Positions 1 through 10,635 of a stretch of DNA of 64,000 bases are shown here, one piece after another (position 1 is the first letter of the stretch; the number at the start of each line of letters is the position of its first letter). The notes below the pieces were generated by a model. The model searched no databases and was not told the origin of the DNA. It was given only the letters and a program-made list of their open reading frames with translations. The DNA lies in assembly GCF_001507545.1 (NCBI RefSeq), contig NZ_LQBP01000005.1:186001-250000 (forward strand), read 5' to 3'. Both the position numbers and the translations under genes were made by a program. This stretch comes from Ruegeria profundi. Its GTDB lineage: Bacteria > Pseudomonadota > Alphaproteobacteria > Rhodobacterales > Rhodobacteraceae.

Positions 1-843
1 GTCACGGATGTGGTCAAACAGTTGAAAATTGATGCCGAGGTCAAAACGGCCGAATACGGTCAGATCGTTGATCTTGCATCCATCGATTTTGCCAATGACG
101 TTGTCTTTACATGGAATGGCACCACGTCGGGCGTGCGGGTGCCGAATGGCGACTGGATAGCAAATGACCGTCAGGGTCTGACCATCTGTGACGCGACCAG
201 CGCAGCGTTTGCGATGGACCTGCCGTGGGACAAGCTGGATGTGACCACGTTCAGCTGGCAGAAGGTGCTGGGCGGTGAAGCTGCGCATGGGATGTTGATC
301 CTGTCGCCCCGCGCGGTGGAGCGGCTGGAAAGCTATATCCCCGCATGGCCGCTGCCCAAGATTTTCCGCCTGACCAAAGGTGGCAAGCTGATCGACGGCA
401 TCTTTACCGGTGCGACGATCAACACGCCGTCGATGCTGGCGGTCGAAGACTATCTGTTTGCGCTGGACTGGGCGCGCTCGGTCGGTGGCTTGCAGGGTCT
501 GATCGCCCGTGCCGATGCCAATGCCGGTGCGGTGCACGCGTTCTGTGACCAGAATGATTGGATCGCGAACCTGGCCGAAGACGCAGCAACGCAATCAAAT
601 ACCTCGGTCTGCCTGAAATTCACCGATGCGCGGATCAAGGATGGCGCAGCCTTCGCCAAGGCCGTGGCCAAAAGGTTGGAGGCCGAAAACATAGCGCTGG
701 ATATCGGAGCCTATCGCGACGCGCCGGCGGGACTGCGTATCTGGTGTGGCGGCACGGTCGAAACCTCGGATATCGAGGCGATGCTGCCCTGGCTCGCATG
801 GGCTTTCGAGGCTGAAATCGCGGCGCAAACCGAAGCCGCCTGA
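1..843 (+). CDS. serC: Phosphoserine aminotransferase, 5'-truncated by window edge
   Basis: PLP-dependent enzyme that transaminates 3-phosphohydroxypyruvate with glutamate to make phosphoserine, the second step of serine synthesis. The open frame enters from base 1; roughly 100 N-terminal residues lie outside. The PLP-lysine region [13 protein letters not shown] is at about residues 86-98 of the fragment, followed by the family's small C-terminal domain. The GTG at 10 is internal to the gene, not a start. It lies 58 nt upstream of serA on the same strand, so the two very likely form one serine operon. The fragment resembles the long alphaproteobacterial SerC type. Confidence 0.93.
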   Translation, partial: VTDVVKQLKIDAEVKTAEYGQIVDLASIDFANDVVFTWNGTTSGVRVPNGDWIANDRQGLTICDATSAAFAMDLPWDKLDVTTFSWQKVLGGEAAHGMLILSPRAVERLESYIPAWPLPKIFRLTKGGKLIDGIFTGATINTPSMLAVEDYLFALDWARSVGGLQGLIARADANAGAVHAFCDQNDWIANLAEDAATQSNTSVCLKFTDARIKDGAAFAKAVAKRLEAENIALDIGAYRDAPAGLRIWCGGTVETSDIEAMLPWLAWAFEAEIAAQTEAA

Positions 844-901
844 TCTTGCGCACCGGGCCGCAACAGGCCCGGACCTTTCATACAATTCAAGGACCAAAGA
901 A

Positions 902-2497
902 ATGGCCCCCAAAGTACTCGTCTCTGACAAGCTCAGCGAAACCGCCGTTCAGATTTTCCGCGACCGAGGCATCGACGTGGATTTCATGCCCGACCTAGGT
1001 AAAGACAAGGACAAACTGGCCGAGGTGATTGGCCAGTATGACGGCCTTGCCATCCGGTCGGCGACCAAAGTGACGCCAACGATTCTGGAAAAGGCGGACA
1101 AGCTGAAGGTTATAGGCCGGGCCGGCATCGGTACCGACAACATCGACAAGGAAGCTGCGTCGAAAAAAGGCGTGATCGTGATGAACACGCCTTTCGGTAA
1201 CATGATCACCACCGCTGAACACGCGATCGCGATGATGTTTGCGGTTGCACGCCAAATCCCCGAGGCCAGCACCTCGACCCATGCGGGCAGGTGGGAAAAG
1301 TCCAAGTTCATGGGGATCGAGCTGACCAACAAGACGTTGGGCGTGATCGGTGCGGGCAATATCGGTGGTATCGTCTGTGAACGCGCGCTGGGCCTACGTA
1401 TGAAGGTCATCGCCTACGATCCGTTTCTGAACGCAGAAAAAGCCGCGAAGATGGGTGTGGAAAAGGTTGAACTGGATGAGTTGCTGTCGCGCGCTGATTT
1501 CATCACCCTGCACGTGCCGCTGACCGACCAGACCCGCAACATCCTGAGCCGCGAAAACCTTGCCAAGACGAAGCCGGGTGTGCGTATCGTAAACTGTGCC
1601 CGCGGCGGTCTGGTGGACGAGGAAGCACTGGCCGAGATGCTGCAATCGGGCCATGTCGCTGGTGCCGCATTTGATGTGTTCAGCGAAGAACCGGCCAAGG
1701 ATAACCCCTTGTTCAACCTGCCCAACGTGGTGTGCACGCCGCATCTGGGGGCAGCCACGACCGAAGCGCAGGAAAATGTGGCCCTGCAAGTGGCTGAGCA
1801 AATCTCAAACTACCTTCTGACCGGGGCCGTTGAAAACGCGCTGAACATGCCCAGCGTGACCGCTGAAGAGGCCAAAGTGATGGGGCCGTGGATCAAACTG
1901 GCCGGACATCTGGGCAGCTTCATCGGCCAGATGACGGACGAGCCGATCAAGGCGATCAACATTCTGTATGACGGTGTCGCGGCAAAGATGAACCTTGCTG
2001 CGCTGAACTGCTCTGTTGTCGCTGGGATCATGAAAAAGTTTAACCCCGAGGTGAACATGGTCTCGGCCCCCGTGGTCGCAAAAGAGCGTGGGATCCAGAT
2101 CTCGACCACCAATCAGGACAAGTCCGGCACGTTCGACGGCTATATCAAGGTGACCGTGGTGACCGAAAAGCGTGAGCGTTCGATTGCCGGTACAGTCTTC
2201 AGCGACGGCAAGCCGCGCTTTATCCAGATCAAGGGCATCACCATCGACGCCGAGGTGGGCGCGCACATGCTTTACACCACCAACGAAGATGTGCCGGGCA
2301 TCATCGGTGCGCTGGGTCAGACCATGGGCGAAAACGGTGTGAACATCGCGAACTTTACCCTTGGTCGAACCGAGGCGGGCGGCGAGGCAATCGCCCTGCT
2401 TTATGTCGACGAACCTGTTCCGGCAGAGGCGCGGGCCAAGCTGGCGGAAACCGGGCTGTTCAAGCAGATCAAGCCTCTGGAGTTTGACGTTGCCTAA
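902..2497 (+). CDS. serA: D-3-phosphoglycerate dehydrogenase
   Basis: Oxidises 3-phosphoglycerate to 3-phosphohydroxypyruvate with NAD, the committed step of serine synthesis. The ATG at 902 gives 531 aa, the usual length of the long SerA type with an intervening domain and a C-terminal ACT domain. Visible signatures are the Rossmann motif GAGNIGG (about 148-154), the catalytic-Arg segment NCARGGLVDE (about 230-239) and PHLGAAT with the catalytic His (about 280). The ACT domain occupies about 455-531 and in relatives senses serine. The start is preceded by an AAGGA-like site. A strong terminator follows the stop, so serC-serA ends here. Confidence 0.96.
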   Translation: MAPKVLVSDKLSETAVQIFRDRGIDVDFMPDLGKDKDKLAEVIGQYDGLAIRSATKVTPTILEKADKLKVIGRAGIGTDNIDKEAASKKGVIVMNTPFGNMITTAEHAIAMMFAVARQIPEASTSTHAGRWEKSKFMGIELTNKTLGVIGAGNIGGIVCERALGLRMKVIAYDPFLNAEKAAKMGVEKVELDELLSRADFITLHVPLTDQTRNILSRENLAKTKPGVRIVNCARGGLVDEEALAEMLQSGHVAGAAFDVFSEEPAKDNPLFNLPNVVCTPHLGAATTEAQENVALQVAEQISNYLLTGAVENALNMPSVTAEEAKVMGPWIKLAGHLGSFIGQMTDEPIKAINILYDGVAAKMNLAALNCSVVAGIMKKFNPEVNMVSAPVVAKERGIQISTTNQDKSGTFDGYIKVTVVTEKRERSIAGTVFSDGKPRFIQIKGITIDAEVGAHMLYTTNEDVPGIIGALGQTMGENGVNIANFTLGRTEAGGEAIALLYVDEPVPAEARAKLAETGLFKQIKPLEFDVA

Positions 2498-2524
2498 GCG
2501 GTACTGATACTCCGCGCATTATCG

Positions 2525-2560
2525 CGCCCGCGCCATCATTTGCGCGGGCGTTTTCTTTTT
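2525..2560 (+). terminator. Intrinsic terminator after serA
   Basis: A perfect 9-bp G+C-rich stem (CGCCCGCGC at 2525-2533 with GCGCGGGCG at 2542-2550) encloses an 8-nt loop and is followed by a T-rich run at 2551-2560. It sits 28 nt after the serA stop. Confidence 0.9.
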
Positions 2561-2613
2561 CCGGTCGCCAGTTTACATCACACAAGCAATACGACTTGTT
2601 ACAAAGGTATTTC

Positions 2614-3351
2614 ATGACATCTCCGCTTTACGCCATCGGCGATATCCACGGTCAGCTAGACATGCTGGAAAATGCGCTTCACCTGATTGAGCAGGATGGG
2701 GGGCCAGATGCCCGCGTGGTGTTTCTGGGTGACTACGTGGACCGCGGACCAAACAGCAGCGGTGTGCTGAACCTGCTGATCGAAGGGCAGCGCGCGGGCA
2801 GAAACTGGATCATGGTCAAAGGCAACCACGACCGGATGATGGCGCGCTTTGTGCAAGAGGGCGAAATCGCAGACAAACACCTGCCGATCATGCTCAACTG
2901 GCTGCATCCGCGTTTGGGGGGTGTTGAAACGCTGGCGTCCTACGGGGTCGAGGTTTCTGACGATGACCGCATTTTTCAGGTTATTCAGCGCGCCTGTGCG
3001 GCGGTGCCGCCCGCGCATATCGACTTCGTCAACGCGCTACCATTGTATCATCGCGAAGGCGATCTTTTGTTCGTCCATGCCGGTATCCGCCCCGGTATCC
3101 CTCTGGAGCAACAGGCCGAAGACGATCTGGTCTGGATACGCCACGAATTTCTGCAAGAGACCGGTCCGCATCCGTGGCTGGTTGTCCACGGGCATACGCC
3201 GTGCGACCGGGCCGAACATTGCGGCAACCGGATCAATCTGGATGCGGGCGCGGGTTATGGCCGGTCTTTGGCGGTGGCCGTATTCGAAGGGCGGGATTGC
3301 TGGCTTTTGACCCGGACGGGACGCGTTCCGCTGACGCCTAACCCTTTGTAA
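2614..3351 (+). CDS. PP1-like metallophosphoesterase (Ser/Thr phosphatase family)
   Basis: A 245-aa calcineurin-like phosphoesterase. It has the full metal-ligand set of the PPP superfamily: GDIHG (9-13), GDYVDRG (about 39-45), GNHD (about 70-73), an HAG motif near 155 and HGHT (about 192-195). Relatives are bacterial protein phosphatases or Ap4A hydrolases; the substrate cannot be told from sequence. The ATG at 2614 is chosen because the phosphatase core begins within six residues; a TTG at 2596 would only add a short tail. It is monocistronic, after the serA terminator and convergent with the acyl-CoA synthetase gene, overlapping its 3' end by 14 nt. Confidence 0.85.
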   Translation: MTSPLYAIGDIHGQLDMLENALHLIEQDGGPDARVVFLGDYVDRGPNSSGVLNLLIEGQRAGRNWIMVKGNHDRMMARFVQEGEIADKHLPIMLNWLHPRLGGVETLASYGVEVSDDDRIFQVIQRACAAVPPAHIDFVNALPLYHREGDLLFVHAGIRPGIPLEQQAEDDLVWIRHEFLQETGPHPWLVVHGHTPCDRAEHCGNRINLDAGAGYGRSLAVAVFEGRDCWLLTRTGRVPLTPNPL

Positions 3352-4855
3352 ACAGGGATTCGTAGGTTTCGCGCAGTGCGTTTTTCTGCACTTTGCCCAT
3401 CGTGTTGCGGGGCAGCTCGTCAACTACGATCAGCTTGCGCGGATGTTTGAAGCGGGCCAGCACGTTCTGGACATTGGTCAGGATGGAGTCCGGGTCCAGT
3501 GCCTCGCCCGGTTTGGGCACCAGAATGCCCAACACGGTCTCGCCGAAATCCGGGTGCGGCACGCCGATCACGGCGCTTTCCAGTACGCCGGGCTGATCAT
3601 CCAGCACCAGCTCGACTTCTTTAGGATAAATGTTATAGCCGCCCGAGATGATCAGGTCCTTACCGCGCCCAACGATGTGAACATAGCCATCCTCATCCAC
3701 GCGCCCCAGATCACCAGTAATGAAGAACCCATCTTCACGCAGTTCGGCCGCAGTTTTCTCGGGCATCTGCCAGTAGCCGCTGAATACGTTGGGTCCGCGC
3801 ACCTCGATCATGCCAATCTCACCCTGTGGCAGGTCGGCGCCTGTTTCCGGATCAGTAACCTTCAGTTCGATACCAGGCAGCGGGAAACCCACCGTGCCCG
3901 CGCGACGTTCGCCATCATAGGGGTTCGAGGTGTTCATGTTGGTCTCGGTCATGCCATAGCGTTCAAGGATGCGGTGGCCGGTACGCGCTTCGAACCGCTC
4001 ATGGGTTTCCGCCAGCAGCGGGGCCGAACCCGAGATGAACAGCCGCATATGCCGGGAAAGATCACCTGTAAACCGCTCATCACCCAGCAGGCGGGTGTAG
4101 AAGGTCGGAACCCCCATCATCGACGTCGCCTTAGGCATCCATCGCAGCACCTCGTCCAGGTCGAATTTCGGCAGGAAGATCATCGACCCGCCCGACGCAA
4201 GCACCACATTCGTTGCCACAAACAGGCCATGGGTGTGAAAGATTGGCAGGGCGTGTAGCAGAACGTCATCTTTGGTGAAATGCCATTCCTGTACCAGCGT
4301 CTGGGCATTCGACAGCAGATTGGCCTGTGTCAGCATCGCGCCCTTCGAGCGCCCCGTCGTGCCCGAGGTATAAAGGAACGCGGCAAGGTCGTCTTCGGTG
4401 CGCTTCACCGGTTCAAATGCAGGCAACATCCCCAACGCCCGCCGCATCAGGCTACCAGTGCCATCGGCGTTCAGCGTCTCTAACCGGGCGTTCTGGGCGG
4501 CTGCGATGGGCGTAAGGTCTTGTTCTTTTGCCGCGTCGCAGACAACGAGTTCTGCCCCACTGTTTTCGATGAAATAGCGCAGCTCGGTTGTGGTGTAGGC
4601 TGTATTCAGCGGCAAAAAGATCAGCCCGGTCTGGGCGCAGGCAGCATAAAGCGCCAGCATTTCAGGCGACTTTTCAACCTGCACCGCCACCCGGTCGCCG
4701 GGTTCAAGTTCGTACCCCGTCAGGGCATTGGCGATCTGCGCAGTCATGTCCAGAAAGGCAGCATGGGTCAGGGTCTGCCCGTCCGGCAGATAAAGAAACG
4801 GCGTGTCCTTGCCCGCATGAATGCCAAACAGTCGGTCATAAAGCGGGTTGGCCAT
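3338..4855 (-). CDS. matB: Malonyl-CoA synthetase-like acyl-CoA ligase
   Basis: ANL-superfamily ligase of 505 aa that would make malonyl-CoA from malonate, ATP and CoA. The AMP-binding motif YTSGTTGRSKG (about 162-172), the hinge region GRGKDLIISGGYNIYP and the C-terminal catalytic Lys in NTMGKVQK (about 486) are all present. The segment LPLNTAYTTTELRYF closely resembles characterised MatB proteins, hence the call; another short-chain substrate is possible. The ATG at 4855, preceded by GGAA, was chosen over an extension to 4942 that lacks family-like sequence. It follows hutC on the same strand after 94 nt, though no link to histidine catabolism is obvious. No malonyl-CoA decarboxylase is in the window. 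Confidence 0.8.
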   Translation of the reverse strand: MANPLYDRLFGIHAGKDTPFLYLPDGQTLTHAAFLDMTAQIANALTGYELEPGDRVAVQVEKSPEMLALYAACAQTGLIFLPLNTAYTTTELRYFIENSGAELVVCDAAKEQDLTPIAAAQNARLETLNADGTGSLMRRALGMLPAFEPVKRTEDDLAAFLYTSGTTGRSKGAMLTQANLLSNAQTLVQEWHFTKDDVLLHALPIFHTHGLFVATNVVLASGGSMIFLPKFDLDEVLRWMPKATSMMGVPTFYTRLLGDERFTGDLSRHMRLFISGSAPLLAETHERFEARTGHRILERYGMTETNMNTSNPYDGERRAGTVGFPLPGIELKVTDPETGADLPQGEIGMIEVRGPNVFSGYWQMPEKTAAELREDGFFITGDLGRVDEDGYVHIVGRGKDLIISGGYNIYPKEVELVLDDQPGVLESAVIGVPHPDFGETVLGILVPKPGEALDPDSILTNVQNVLARFKHPRKLIVVDELPRNTMGKVQKNALRETYESLFTKG

Positions 4856-4949
4856 TTCGTCATTCCTTTTGCGCCTGCTCAATCGGGGCTGAATCTGTAT
4901 CGGATTGAAAGGGGGGTAAAGCCCTTTGGCGCGGAAATTCAAAACTCGT

Positions 4950-5654
4950 TCAGAATTCTGTAGTCATACGATATCCGGCGGCAAAATACATTTTGGCAAA
5001 GGTTACTGGCTGACCCTCTAACCACGTGATCCGCTCTCCGGTAAAGACGGGGTCCCCTTCGGTCACGTCCAGAAACCCGGCAACCGTTGCATTGGCGCGG
5101 CTGGCAAGAAAGCTAAGCTCGACATTGGTGAAGGGAACAGTTTGGATCAGCCACTCATTCGGGCCGACTTCCGAGAAATCAGTCTGCTGCACCTGAGGGA
5201 CCGAGGCTGTGACGATCCAGCGGTCCTCATACTGAAACGGAGTGTTGCCGTTGAAATGCATGCAACGCACATGCACCACGCTTTGCTTTGGCGAAAGGGC
5301 CAGACGGGCGCTTAACCATTCTGGTGCTGTTTCAGAATCAGCCGAGACCAGCGCATAGCGATAGGTGCCGCCCAACGCCTCAACCTCATCCCGGACCATC
5401 GGGATGGTAAAGCGAGCTTGCCGTTGTGGTGCGCTCAGCACCCGGGTTCCGGCTTTGCGGCGGCGTTCCAGATAGCCTTCCTCGGCCAGTTCCCGCATGG
5501 CGCGGTTTACCGTAGTGCGGGTGCAGGAAAACTCAGCAGCAAGCTCCTGCTCGTTCGGTAACAGCGAGTCAGGCTGCCATTTGCCCGACCGAATGCGCGC
5601 CAGAACGGTCTGTTTGATGTCTTTGTAGCTGGTTGTGTCGTTTGATTGAGCCAT
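4950..5654 (-). CDS. hutC: HutC-type GntR-family repressor of histidine utilisation
   Basis: A 234-aa GntR regulator of the HutC subfamily. An N-terminal winged helix (about 8-75, containing LPNEQELAAEFSCTRTTVNRAMRELAEEGY in pieces typical of the family) is followed by a UTRA ligand-binding domain (about 95-230). HutC relatives bind urocanate, which releases them from hut promoters. It lies 12 nt downstream of hutF on the same strand and next to the divergent hutIHGU operon, which makes the assignment firm. The likely operators are in the hutF-hutI spacer, though I could not define one. Confidence 0.92.
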   Translation of the reverse strand: MAQSNDTTSYKDIKQTVLARIRSGKWQPDSLLPNEQELAAEFSCTRTTVNRAMRELAEEGYLERRRKAGTRVLSAPQRQARFTIPMVRDEVEALGGTYRYALVSADSETAPEWLSARLALSPKQSVVHVRCMHFNGNTPFQYEDRWIVTASVPQVQQTDFSEVGPNEWLIQTVPFTNVELSFLASRANATVAGFLDVTEGDPVFTGERITWLEGQPVTFAKMYFAAGYRMTTEF

Positions 5655-5666
5655 CGCGTCGTTCCT

Positions 5667-7022
5667 TTAGACCGAGGCCAACAGACCCGCAATCGCGGAT
5701 CGGTAGTCGGCAATGATCTGATCTCGTGCGATGTGACGGCCCTGTTTCACCACATGGCGCCCGGCACTCCATAAATCGGTAACCAAACCGTCGGGGGCGG
5801 TAAAGCACAGACCATCTAGTAGTTGATCGTCGGTCAGGGCGCAGAGCGTCGGATGGCTTCGGTCGATGGCAACCAGATCCGCAAGCCTGCCCTCGGCAAT
5901 CTCGCCCGCGTCGCGCCCAAGCGCGCGTGCGCCGCCCTGCGCAGCACCTGTGTACAGCGCCTGCCCGACCGAGCCTTCGCCGTTCACCAGAACCGCACGC
6001 TCATGATCGCGGAGCCGTTGCGAGTATTCCAGTGTTCGCAACTCTTCGGGCAAGGAAATCCGAGTATTAGAGTCTGATCCGACGCCGAATTGCCCACCTT
6101 CGGCAACATAGGTTGCGCCGTTGAAAATGCCGTCGCCCAGATTGGCCTCGGTGATCGGGCACAGCCCGGCGACTGCACCAGACCGGGCCAAGGCGCGGGT
6201 CTCAGCGTCAGTCATGTGGGTTGCGTGGATCAGGCACCACCGCGCGTTTACTTCAGCATTGTCCAGCAGCCACGCCACCGGGCGCCGTCCAAGCGCAGCC
6301 CGTACATCTGCGACTTCCTTTTGTTGTTCTGCGATGTGGATGTGTACTGGCCCTTGGGGCACTGCCCGCAGTACTTCGGAAAGATCGGCGGGAGAAGTGG
6401 CGCGCAAGGAATGAGGTGCGATGCCCAAACCAGAGTCAAGAAATGGCAGGTCTTTAAGGCAATCTTCCACCAGTCTTAGGAATTGATCCACGGTATTGCC
6501 GAACCGCAGTTGCCCGCCTGACAAGGGCTCTTGCGAGACGCCCCCATAAGTATAAAGCACGGGCAGATGGGTCAGCCCGATCCCCGACTGGCTTGCGGCC
6601 GCAAAGATGCGCTGGCTGAGTTCCGAGACGCAATCGTAAGTCGCGCCGCCGGGTTTGTGATGGACATAGTGGAATTCGCCGACCGAGGCATAGCCAGCCT
6701 CTTGCATTTCCATGAAGACCAACGCTGCGATGGCCTGGATCTGCTCGGGCGTCAGTTGATCGAGGAAACGATACATCAACGTGCGCCACGTCCAAAAACT
6801 CTCACGCCCGGTCATACGGGTTTCGGTCATACCGGCCATGGCGCGCTGAAAAGCGTGGCTGTGCAGGTTACCCAATGCGGGCAAAAGGACATCCACTTGC
6901 GTGTCGCCCGGCATCGCCTTGGACTGTCTCTGCAGCTGACTGATGTGGCCCTGACCCGTTTCAATCCGCACATTCTGAACCCAGTCGGTGCCTAACAAAG
7001 CAGTTTTGGCGTGAATCTGCAT
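5667..7022 (-). CDS. hutF: Formimidoylglutamate deiminase
   Basis: Amidohydrolase of 451 aa that converts N-formimidoyl-L-glutamate to N-formyl-L-glutamate plus ammonia, step four of the five-step Hut pathway. The metal-binding [10 protein letters not shown] segment lies near residue 53 and a second conserved His-rich stretch (HIAEQQKEV) near 230, as in HutF/AtzA-like amidohydrolases. The ATG at 7022 has AGGA eight bases upstream. Its presence together with hutG shows that this organism uses the deiminase route rather than HutG-type direct formimidoylglutamase. Transcribed with hutC and divergent from hutI. Confidence 0.94.
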   Translation of the reverse strand: MQIHAKTALLGTDWVQNVRIETGQGHISQLQRQSKAMPGDTQVDVLLPALGNLHSHAFQRAMAGMTETRMTGRESFWTWRTLMYRFLDQLTPEQIQAIAALVFMEMQEAGYASVGEFHYVHHKPGGATYDCVSELSQRIFAAASQSGIGLTHLPVLYTYGGVSQEPLSGGQLRFGNTVDQFLRLVEDCLKDLPFLDSGLGIAPHSLRATSPADLSEVLRAVPQGPVHIHIAEQQKEVADVRAALGRRPVAWLLDNAEVNARWCLIHATHMTDAETRALARSGAVAGLCPITEANLGDGIFNGATYVAEGGQFGVGSDSNTRISLPEELRTLEYSQRLRDHERAVLVNGEGSVGQALYTGAAQGGARALGRDAGEIAEGRLADLVAIDRSHPTLCALTDDQLLDGLCFTAPDGLVTDLWSAGRHVVKQGRHIARDQIIADYRSAIAGLLASV

Positions 7023-7103
7023 TTTGGTCCTATAATGTGTAGACTTTATATCTTTTCACATATACGAAAAAATCAAACAAGAGGGGAGCCGAAAAGAATC
7101 GCC
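7023..7103. promoter_or_regulatory. Divergent hutF / hutI promoter region
   Basis: This 81-nt spacer between divergent hutF and hutI is much more A+T-rich than its surroundings. It carries TATAAT at 7031-7036 (no convincing -35 at proper spacing) and CACATATACG near 7058-7067, which is a weak imperfect match to the TGTATATACA-type palindromes reported for HutC in other bacteria. Both divergent promoters and the HutC operator are expected here; their exact positions are inference. Confidence 0.45.
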
Positions 7104-8312
7104 ATGACCAGAAAAGCGGTTTTGATCAGCGCCGGAATGGCCACGATGACCGATGGGGAAACGCCCTACGGGCTGTGTCACGATGCAGCGATTGCAGTTG
7201 ACGGGGCCAAGATCGTTTGGGCCGGGGCGCATAGCGCCCTGCCGCAGGAGTTCACCGACTGGCCGATTGAAGACTTTGGGTCGCGCCTGATCACTCCGGC
7301 CCTGATCGACGCACATACGCATGTTGTGTTCGGCGGTGACCGCGCGGTTGAGTTCGAGATGCGGCTGAAAGGTGCGTCGTACGAGGAAATCGCCCGCGCC
7401 GGGGGCGGTATCCTGTCTACGGTCAACGCCACGAGAGCAGCCAGCGACGACGCGCTGTTGGCGGATGCGCTGACCCGGGTTGACGTTCTGATCGCTGAGG
7501 GTGTCTGTACCATTGAGGTTAAGTCTGGCTATGGGCTGGACACAGAGACCGAGCTGAAGATGCTGCGCGTGGCCCGCCGTATTGGCGAATCCCGGCCCGT
7601 CCGAGTGAATACCAGCTTTCTGGGCGCGCACGCGGTGCCGCCGGAATTCGCTTCGCGGCCTGATGATTACATCCGCGATGTCTGCATCCCGACCCTGCGC
7701 AAAGCCCATGCCGAGGGTCTGTTGGATGCAGTAGACGGTTTCTGCGAAGGGATCGCCTTTACCCCCGCTCAGATCGCGCAGGTTTTCGACGTGGCGCAAG
7801 GTTTGGGCATTCCGGTGAAGCTGCATGCAGAACAACTGTCCAACTTGGGCGGAACGCAATTGGCGGCGTCCTACGGAGCTTTGTCGGCTGATCATGTCGA
7901 ATATCTGGATCAGGATGGAGTGTCCGCCATGGCAAGGGCTGGAACGACGGCCGTCTTGCTGCCGGGCGCGTTCTATACCCTTCGGGAAACGCAGGTGCCG
8001 CCTGTCGACCTGTTGCGCCAATACGCAGTGCCAATGGCGCTTGCGACGGATTGCAACCCGGGGTCCTCACCGCTGACTTCGGTATTGTTGGCGATGAATA
8101 TGGGCTGCACCCTGTTCCGCCTGACGCCAGAAGAGGCGCTGGCGGGTGTTACCAGAAACGCGGCCCGTGCGCTGGGAATTGAAGATGCCGGGACAATCGC
8201 GCCCGGACAACGGGCGGACCTGGCGGTGTGGGACGTCGCTCATCCTGCCGAGCTGTCTTATCGCATCGGGTTCAACCCGCTCCACACACGTGTGTTCGGA
8301 GGGTTGGCATGA
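7104..8312 (+). CDS. hutI: Imidazolonepropionase
   Basis: Metal-dependent amidohydrolase of 402 aa that opens the imidazolone ring of 4-imidazolone-5-propionate to give N-formimidoyl-L-glutamate. The metal motif [10 protein letters not shown] lies near residues 69-78, and the family blocks EVKSGYGLD and TDCNPGSSP are present. The ATG at 7104 (MTRKAVLIS) was chosen over an upstream in-frame extension because it gives the normal length and follows a GAGGGGAG purine run. Its stop overlaps the hutH start (ATGA), so it leads the hutIHGU operon. Confidence 0.95.
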   Translation: MTRKAVLISAGMATMTDGETPYGLCHDAAIAVDGAKIVWAGAHSALPQEFTDWPIEDFGSRLITPALIDAHTHVVFGGDRAVEFEMRLKGASYEEIARAGGGILSTVNATRAASDDALLADALTRVDVLIAEGVCTIEVKSGYGLDTETELKMLRVARRIGESRPVRVNTSFLGAHAVPPEFASRPDDYIRDVCIPTLRKAHAEGLLDAVDGFCEGIAFTPAQIAQVFDVAQGLGIPVKLHAEQLSNLGGTQLAASYGALSADHVEYLDQDGVSAMARAGTTAVLLPGAFYTLRETQVPPVDLLRQYAVPMALATDCNPGSSPLTSVLLAMNMGCTLFRLTPEEALAGVTRNAARALGIEDAGTIAPGQRADLAVWDVAHPAELSYRIGFNPLHTRVFGGLA

Positions 8313-9838
8313 CCATTCTGACGTTACAGCCGGGTCAGGTGTCCCTGTCGCAATTGGCCGACGTGTATTGGAACCAATCGGCCGTGTTGCTGGATCCTGC
8401 GTGTAAACCCGCAGTCGACGCAGCTGCTCATCGCATTCGTGCCGCCGCTCGGGGTGACGAACCCGTCTATGGCGTCAATACCGGTTTTGGCAAACTGGCC
8501 AGCCATAAGATCGCCGCGCAGGATACGTCGATCCTGCAACGCAACCTTATCCTGAGCCACTGCTGTGGTGTGGGACCGGCTATCCCAAGGCGACTGACGC
8601 GACTGATGATGACGCTCAAGCTGTTGTCGTTTGGTCGGGGGGCGTCGGGTGTGCGGTGGGACCTGATCGAGGTGTTGCAGCAGATGCTGGTCCGAGGGGT
8701 CACGCCGGTGATCCCGGCGCAAGGGTCGGTCGGAGCGTCGGGCGATCTTGCACCGCTTGCCCATATGACCGCCGTGATCATCGGCGCAGGCGAGGCAGAG
8801 GTAAACGGAGATATCCTGCCGGGGGATCAAGCCCTGAAAAGCGTTGATTTAGAGCCTATTCAACTAGGCCCCAAGGAAGGCCTTGCCTTTATCAACGGTA
8901 CGCAGTTTTCAACGGCCTTTGCGTTGGCTGGTCTGTTTGAAGCCTGGCGCGCGGCACAAAACGCGCTTGTCATCTCGGCCATGTCGACCGACGCGATCAT
9001 GGGGTCAACTGCCCCCCTGCGGTCCGAAATCCATACACTGCGTGGTCATCGCGGCCAGACTGAAGCCGCCAGTGCCATGCGTGCCGTGCTTGATGGGTCG
9101 GAAATTCGCGAAAGTCATCGCGATGGCGACACGCGGGTGCAGGACCCATACTGCATTCGGTGCCAGCCGCAAGTCACCGGTGCAGCCATGGATGTAATGC
9201 GTCAGGCTTCCGCCACGCTAGAGGTTGAGGCCAACGCGGCCACCGACAATCCATTGGTGCTGGAGGACGGTATCGTTTCGGGCGGGAACTTCCATGCCGA
9301 GCCGGTCGGATTCGCCGCAGATATGATCGCCCTTGCCCTGTCCGAAATCGGTGCCATCGCGCAACGCCGAATTGCGCTAATGGTGGATCCGACGCTCAGC
9401 TTTGACCTGCCGCCTTTCCTGACGCCCAATCCCGGTCTGAACTCGGGCCTGATGATTGCCGAGGTCACGACGGCTGCGCTGATGAGCGAGAACAAGCATC
9501 TGGCCAATCCATGCGTGACGGACAGCACTCCGACCTCGGCCAATCAAGAGGATCACGTCTCGATGGCGGCGCATGGCGCGCGGCGATTGACCCGTATGGT
9601 TGAGAACTTGAACTACATTCTGGGTGTCGAACTGCTCTGCGCCGCGCAAGGGGTCGAGTTTCGCGCACCTTTGACCACAAGCACCCCGTTGCAACAAGTT
9701 ATCGCCCGGTTGCGGGCAGAAATTCCCGCCCTAACCGAAGATCGCTATCTGGCGCCGGATCTGGAGGCCGCAAAGCACTTGGTCGCAGAGGCCACCATTC
9801 TAAGCGCGGTGGGTGTTCAGATGCCGGAGATTACGTGA
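8309..9838 (+). CDS. hutH: Histidine ammonia-lyase
   Basis: Deaminates L-histidine to trans-urocanate, the first step of the pathway. The 509-aa product contains [14 protein letters not shown], whose Ala-Ser-Gly (about 143-145) cyclises into the MIO electrophile, and the downstream family blocks GTQFSTAF and [11 protein letters not shown]. The ATG overlaps the hutI stop by 4 nt (ATGA), which indicates translational coupling; normal length supports this start. Confidence 0.97.
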   Translation: MTILTLQPGQVSLSQLADVYWNQSAVLLDPACKPAVDAAAHRIRAAARGDEPVYGVNTGFGKLASHKIAAQDTSILQRNLILSHCCGVGPAIPRRLTRLMMTLKLLSFGRGASGVRWDLIEVLQQMLVRGVTPVIPAQGSVGASGDLAPLAHMTAVIIGAGEAEVNGDILPGDQALKSVDLEPIQLGPKEGLAFINGTQFSTAFALAGLFEAWRAAQNALVISAMSTDAIMGSTAPLRSEIHTLRGHRGQTEAASAMRAVLDGSEIRESHRDGDTRVQDPYCIRCQPQVTGAAMDVMRQASATLEVEANAATDNPLVLEDGIVSGGNFHAEPVGFAADMIALALSEIGAIAQRRIALMVDPTLSFDLPPFLTPNPGLNSGLMIAEVTTAALMSENKHLANPCVTDSTPTSANQEDHVSMAAHGARRLTRMVENLNYILGVELLCAAQGVEFRAPLTTSTPLQQVIARLRAEIPALTEDRYLAPDLEAAKHLVAEATILSAVGVQMPEIT

Positions 9839-10635
9839 TGCAAGTGGCGAGCGTGCAGCGCGGCGGTAGCCCGATCGTGCTGGGGCAACCTCACGGTGGG
9901 ACATTTGTGCCTGATGAGATTGCGGCCCGTTTCAATGACACGGGGCGCGCATTGGCCGATACCGATTGGCATATAAATAGGCTCTATGAAGGGATTTTGG
10001 CGGGGGCAACTGTCGTGCAATCCCATATCCACCGCTATGTGATCGATGCCAACCGTGACCCTGAAGGTATCTCGCTTTATCCCGGCCAGAACACAACGAC
10101 GCTGGTGCCGCTGACAGATTTTGATGGCCAGCCCATCTGGCAGAGTGGGCAGGAACCCTCAGAAGACGAGAACGCCGAACGATGTCAGGCCTACCATGCG
10201 CCCTATCATTCTGCGTTACGCGAAGAGGTTGAGCGTGTCCGCGACCGCCATGGGGTGGCGGTTTTGTTCGATTGCCACTCAATCCGCAGCCGCATTCCGT
10301 TTTTGTTTAACGGAACGCTGCCCGACATGAATATCGGAACCGATGGGGGCGCAACCTGCGACCCGCAAATAGAGTCTATTACAAATGAACGTGCCTCCAA
10401 CTCACCTTTTAGCAGCGTCTTGAACGGACGCTTTCGAGGTGGGTGGACGACGCGCCACTACGGTCGCCCGGCTGACGGGATACACGCCATTCAGATGGAG
10501 TTGGCACAGTCCACCTATCTGGCGGCCGAGGCCGCGCCGTGGCGCTATGACCCGGCCAAAGCGGACCGGTTGCGCCGCTGGTTGCGCGACATTCTGAATG
10601 CCATCCAGGACACTGCATTGGAGCTTACGCCATGA
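9838..10635 (+). CDS. hutG: N-formylglutamate deformylase
   Basis: Hydrolyses N-formyl-L-glutamate to glutamate and formate, the last Hut step. The 265-aa protein has [10 protein letters not shown] near the N-terminus, [10 protein letters not shown] and the metal-binding [12 protein letters not shown] segment of the N-formylglutamate amidohydrolase family. The ATG at 9838 overlaps the hutH stop (TGATG); a GTG three bases upstream is an equal alternative. It overlaps hutU by 4 nt. Confidence 0.93.
   Translation: MQVASVQRGGSPIVLGQPHGGTFVPDEIAARFNDTGRALADTDWHINRLYEGILAGATVVQSHIHRYVIDANRDPEGISLYPGQNTTTLVPLTDFDGQPIWQSGQEPSEDENAERCQAYHAPYHSALREEVERVRDRHGVAVLFDCHSIRSRIPFLFNGTLPDMNIGTDGGATCDPQIESITNERASNSPFSSVLNGRFRGGWTTRHYGRPADGIHAIQMELAQSTYLAAEAAPWRYDPAKADRLRRWLRDILNAIQDTALELTP

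Noticed and set aside
7056..8021. A 321-codon leftward frame across hutI
   Set aside because: Opposes a certain enzyme gene and lacks any recognisable domain.
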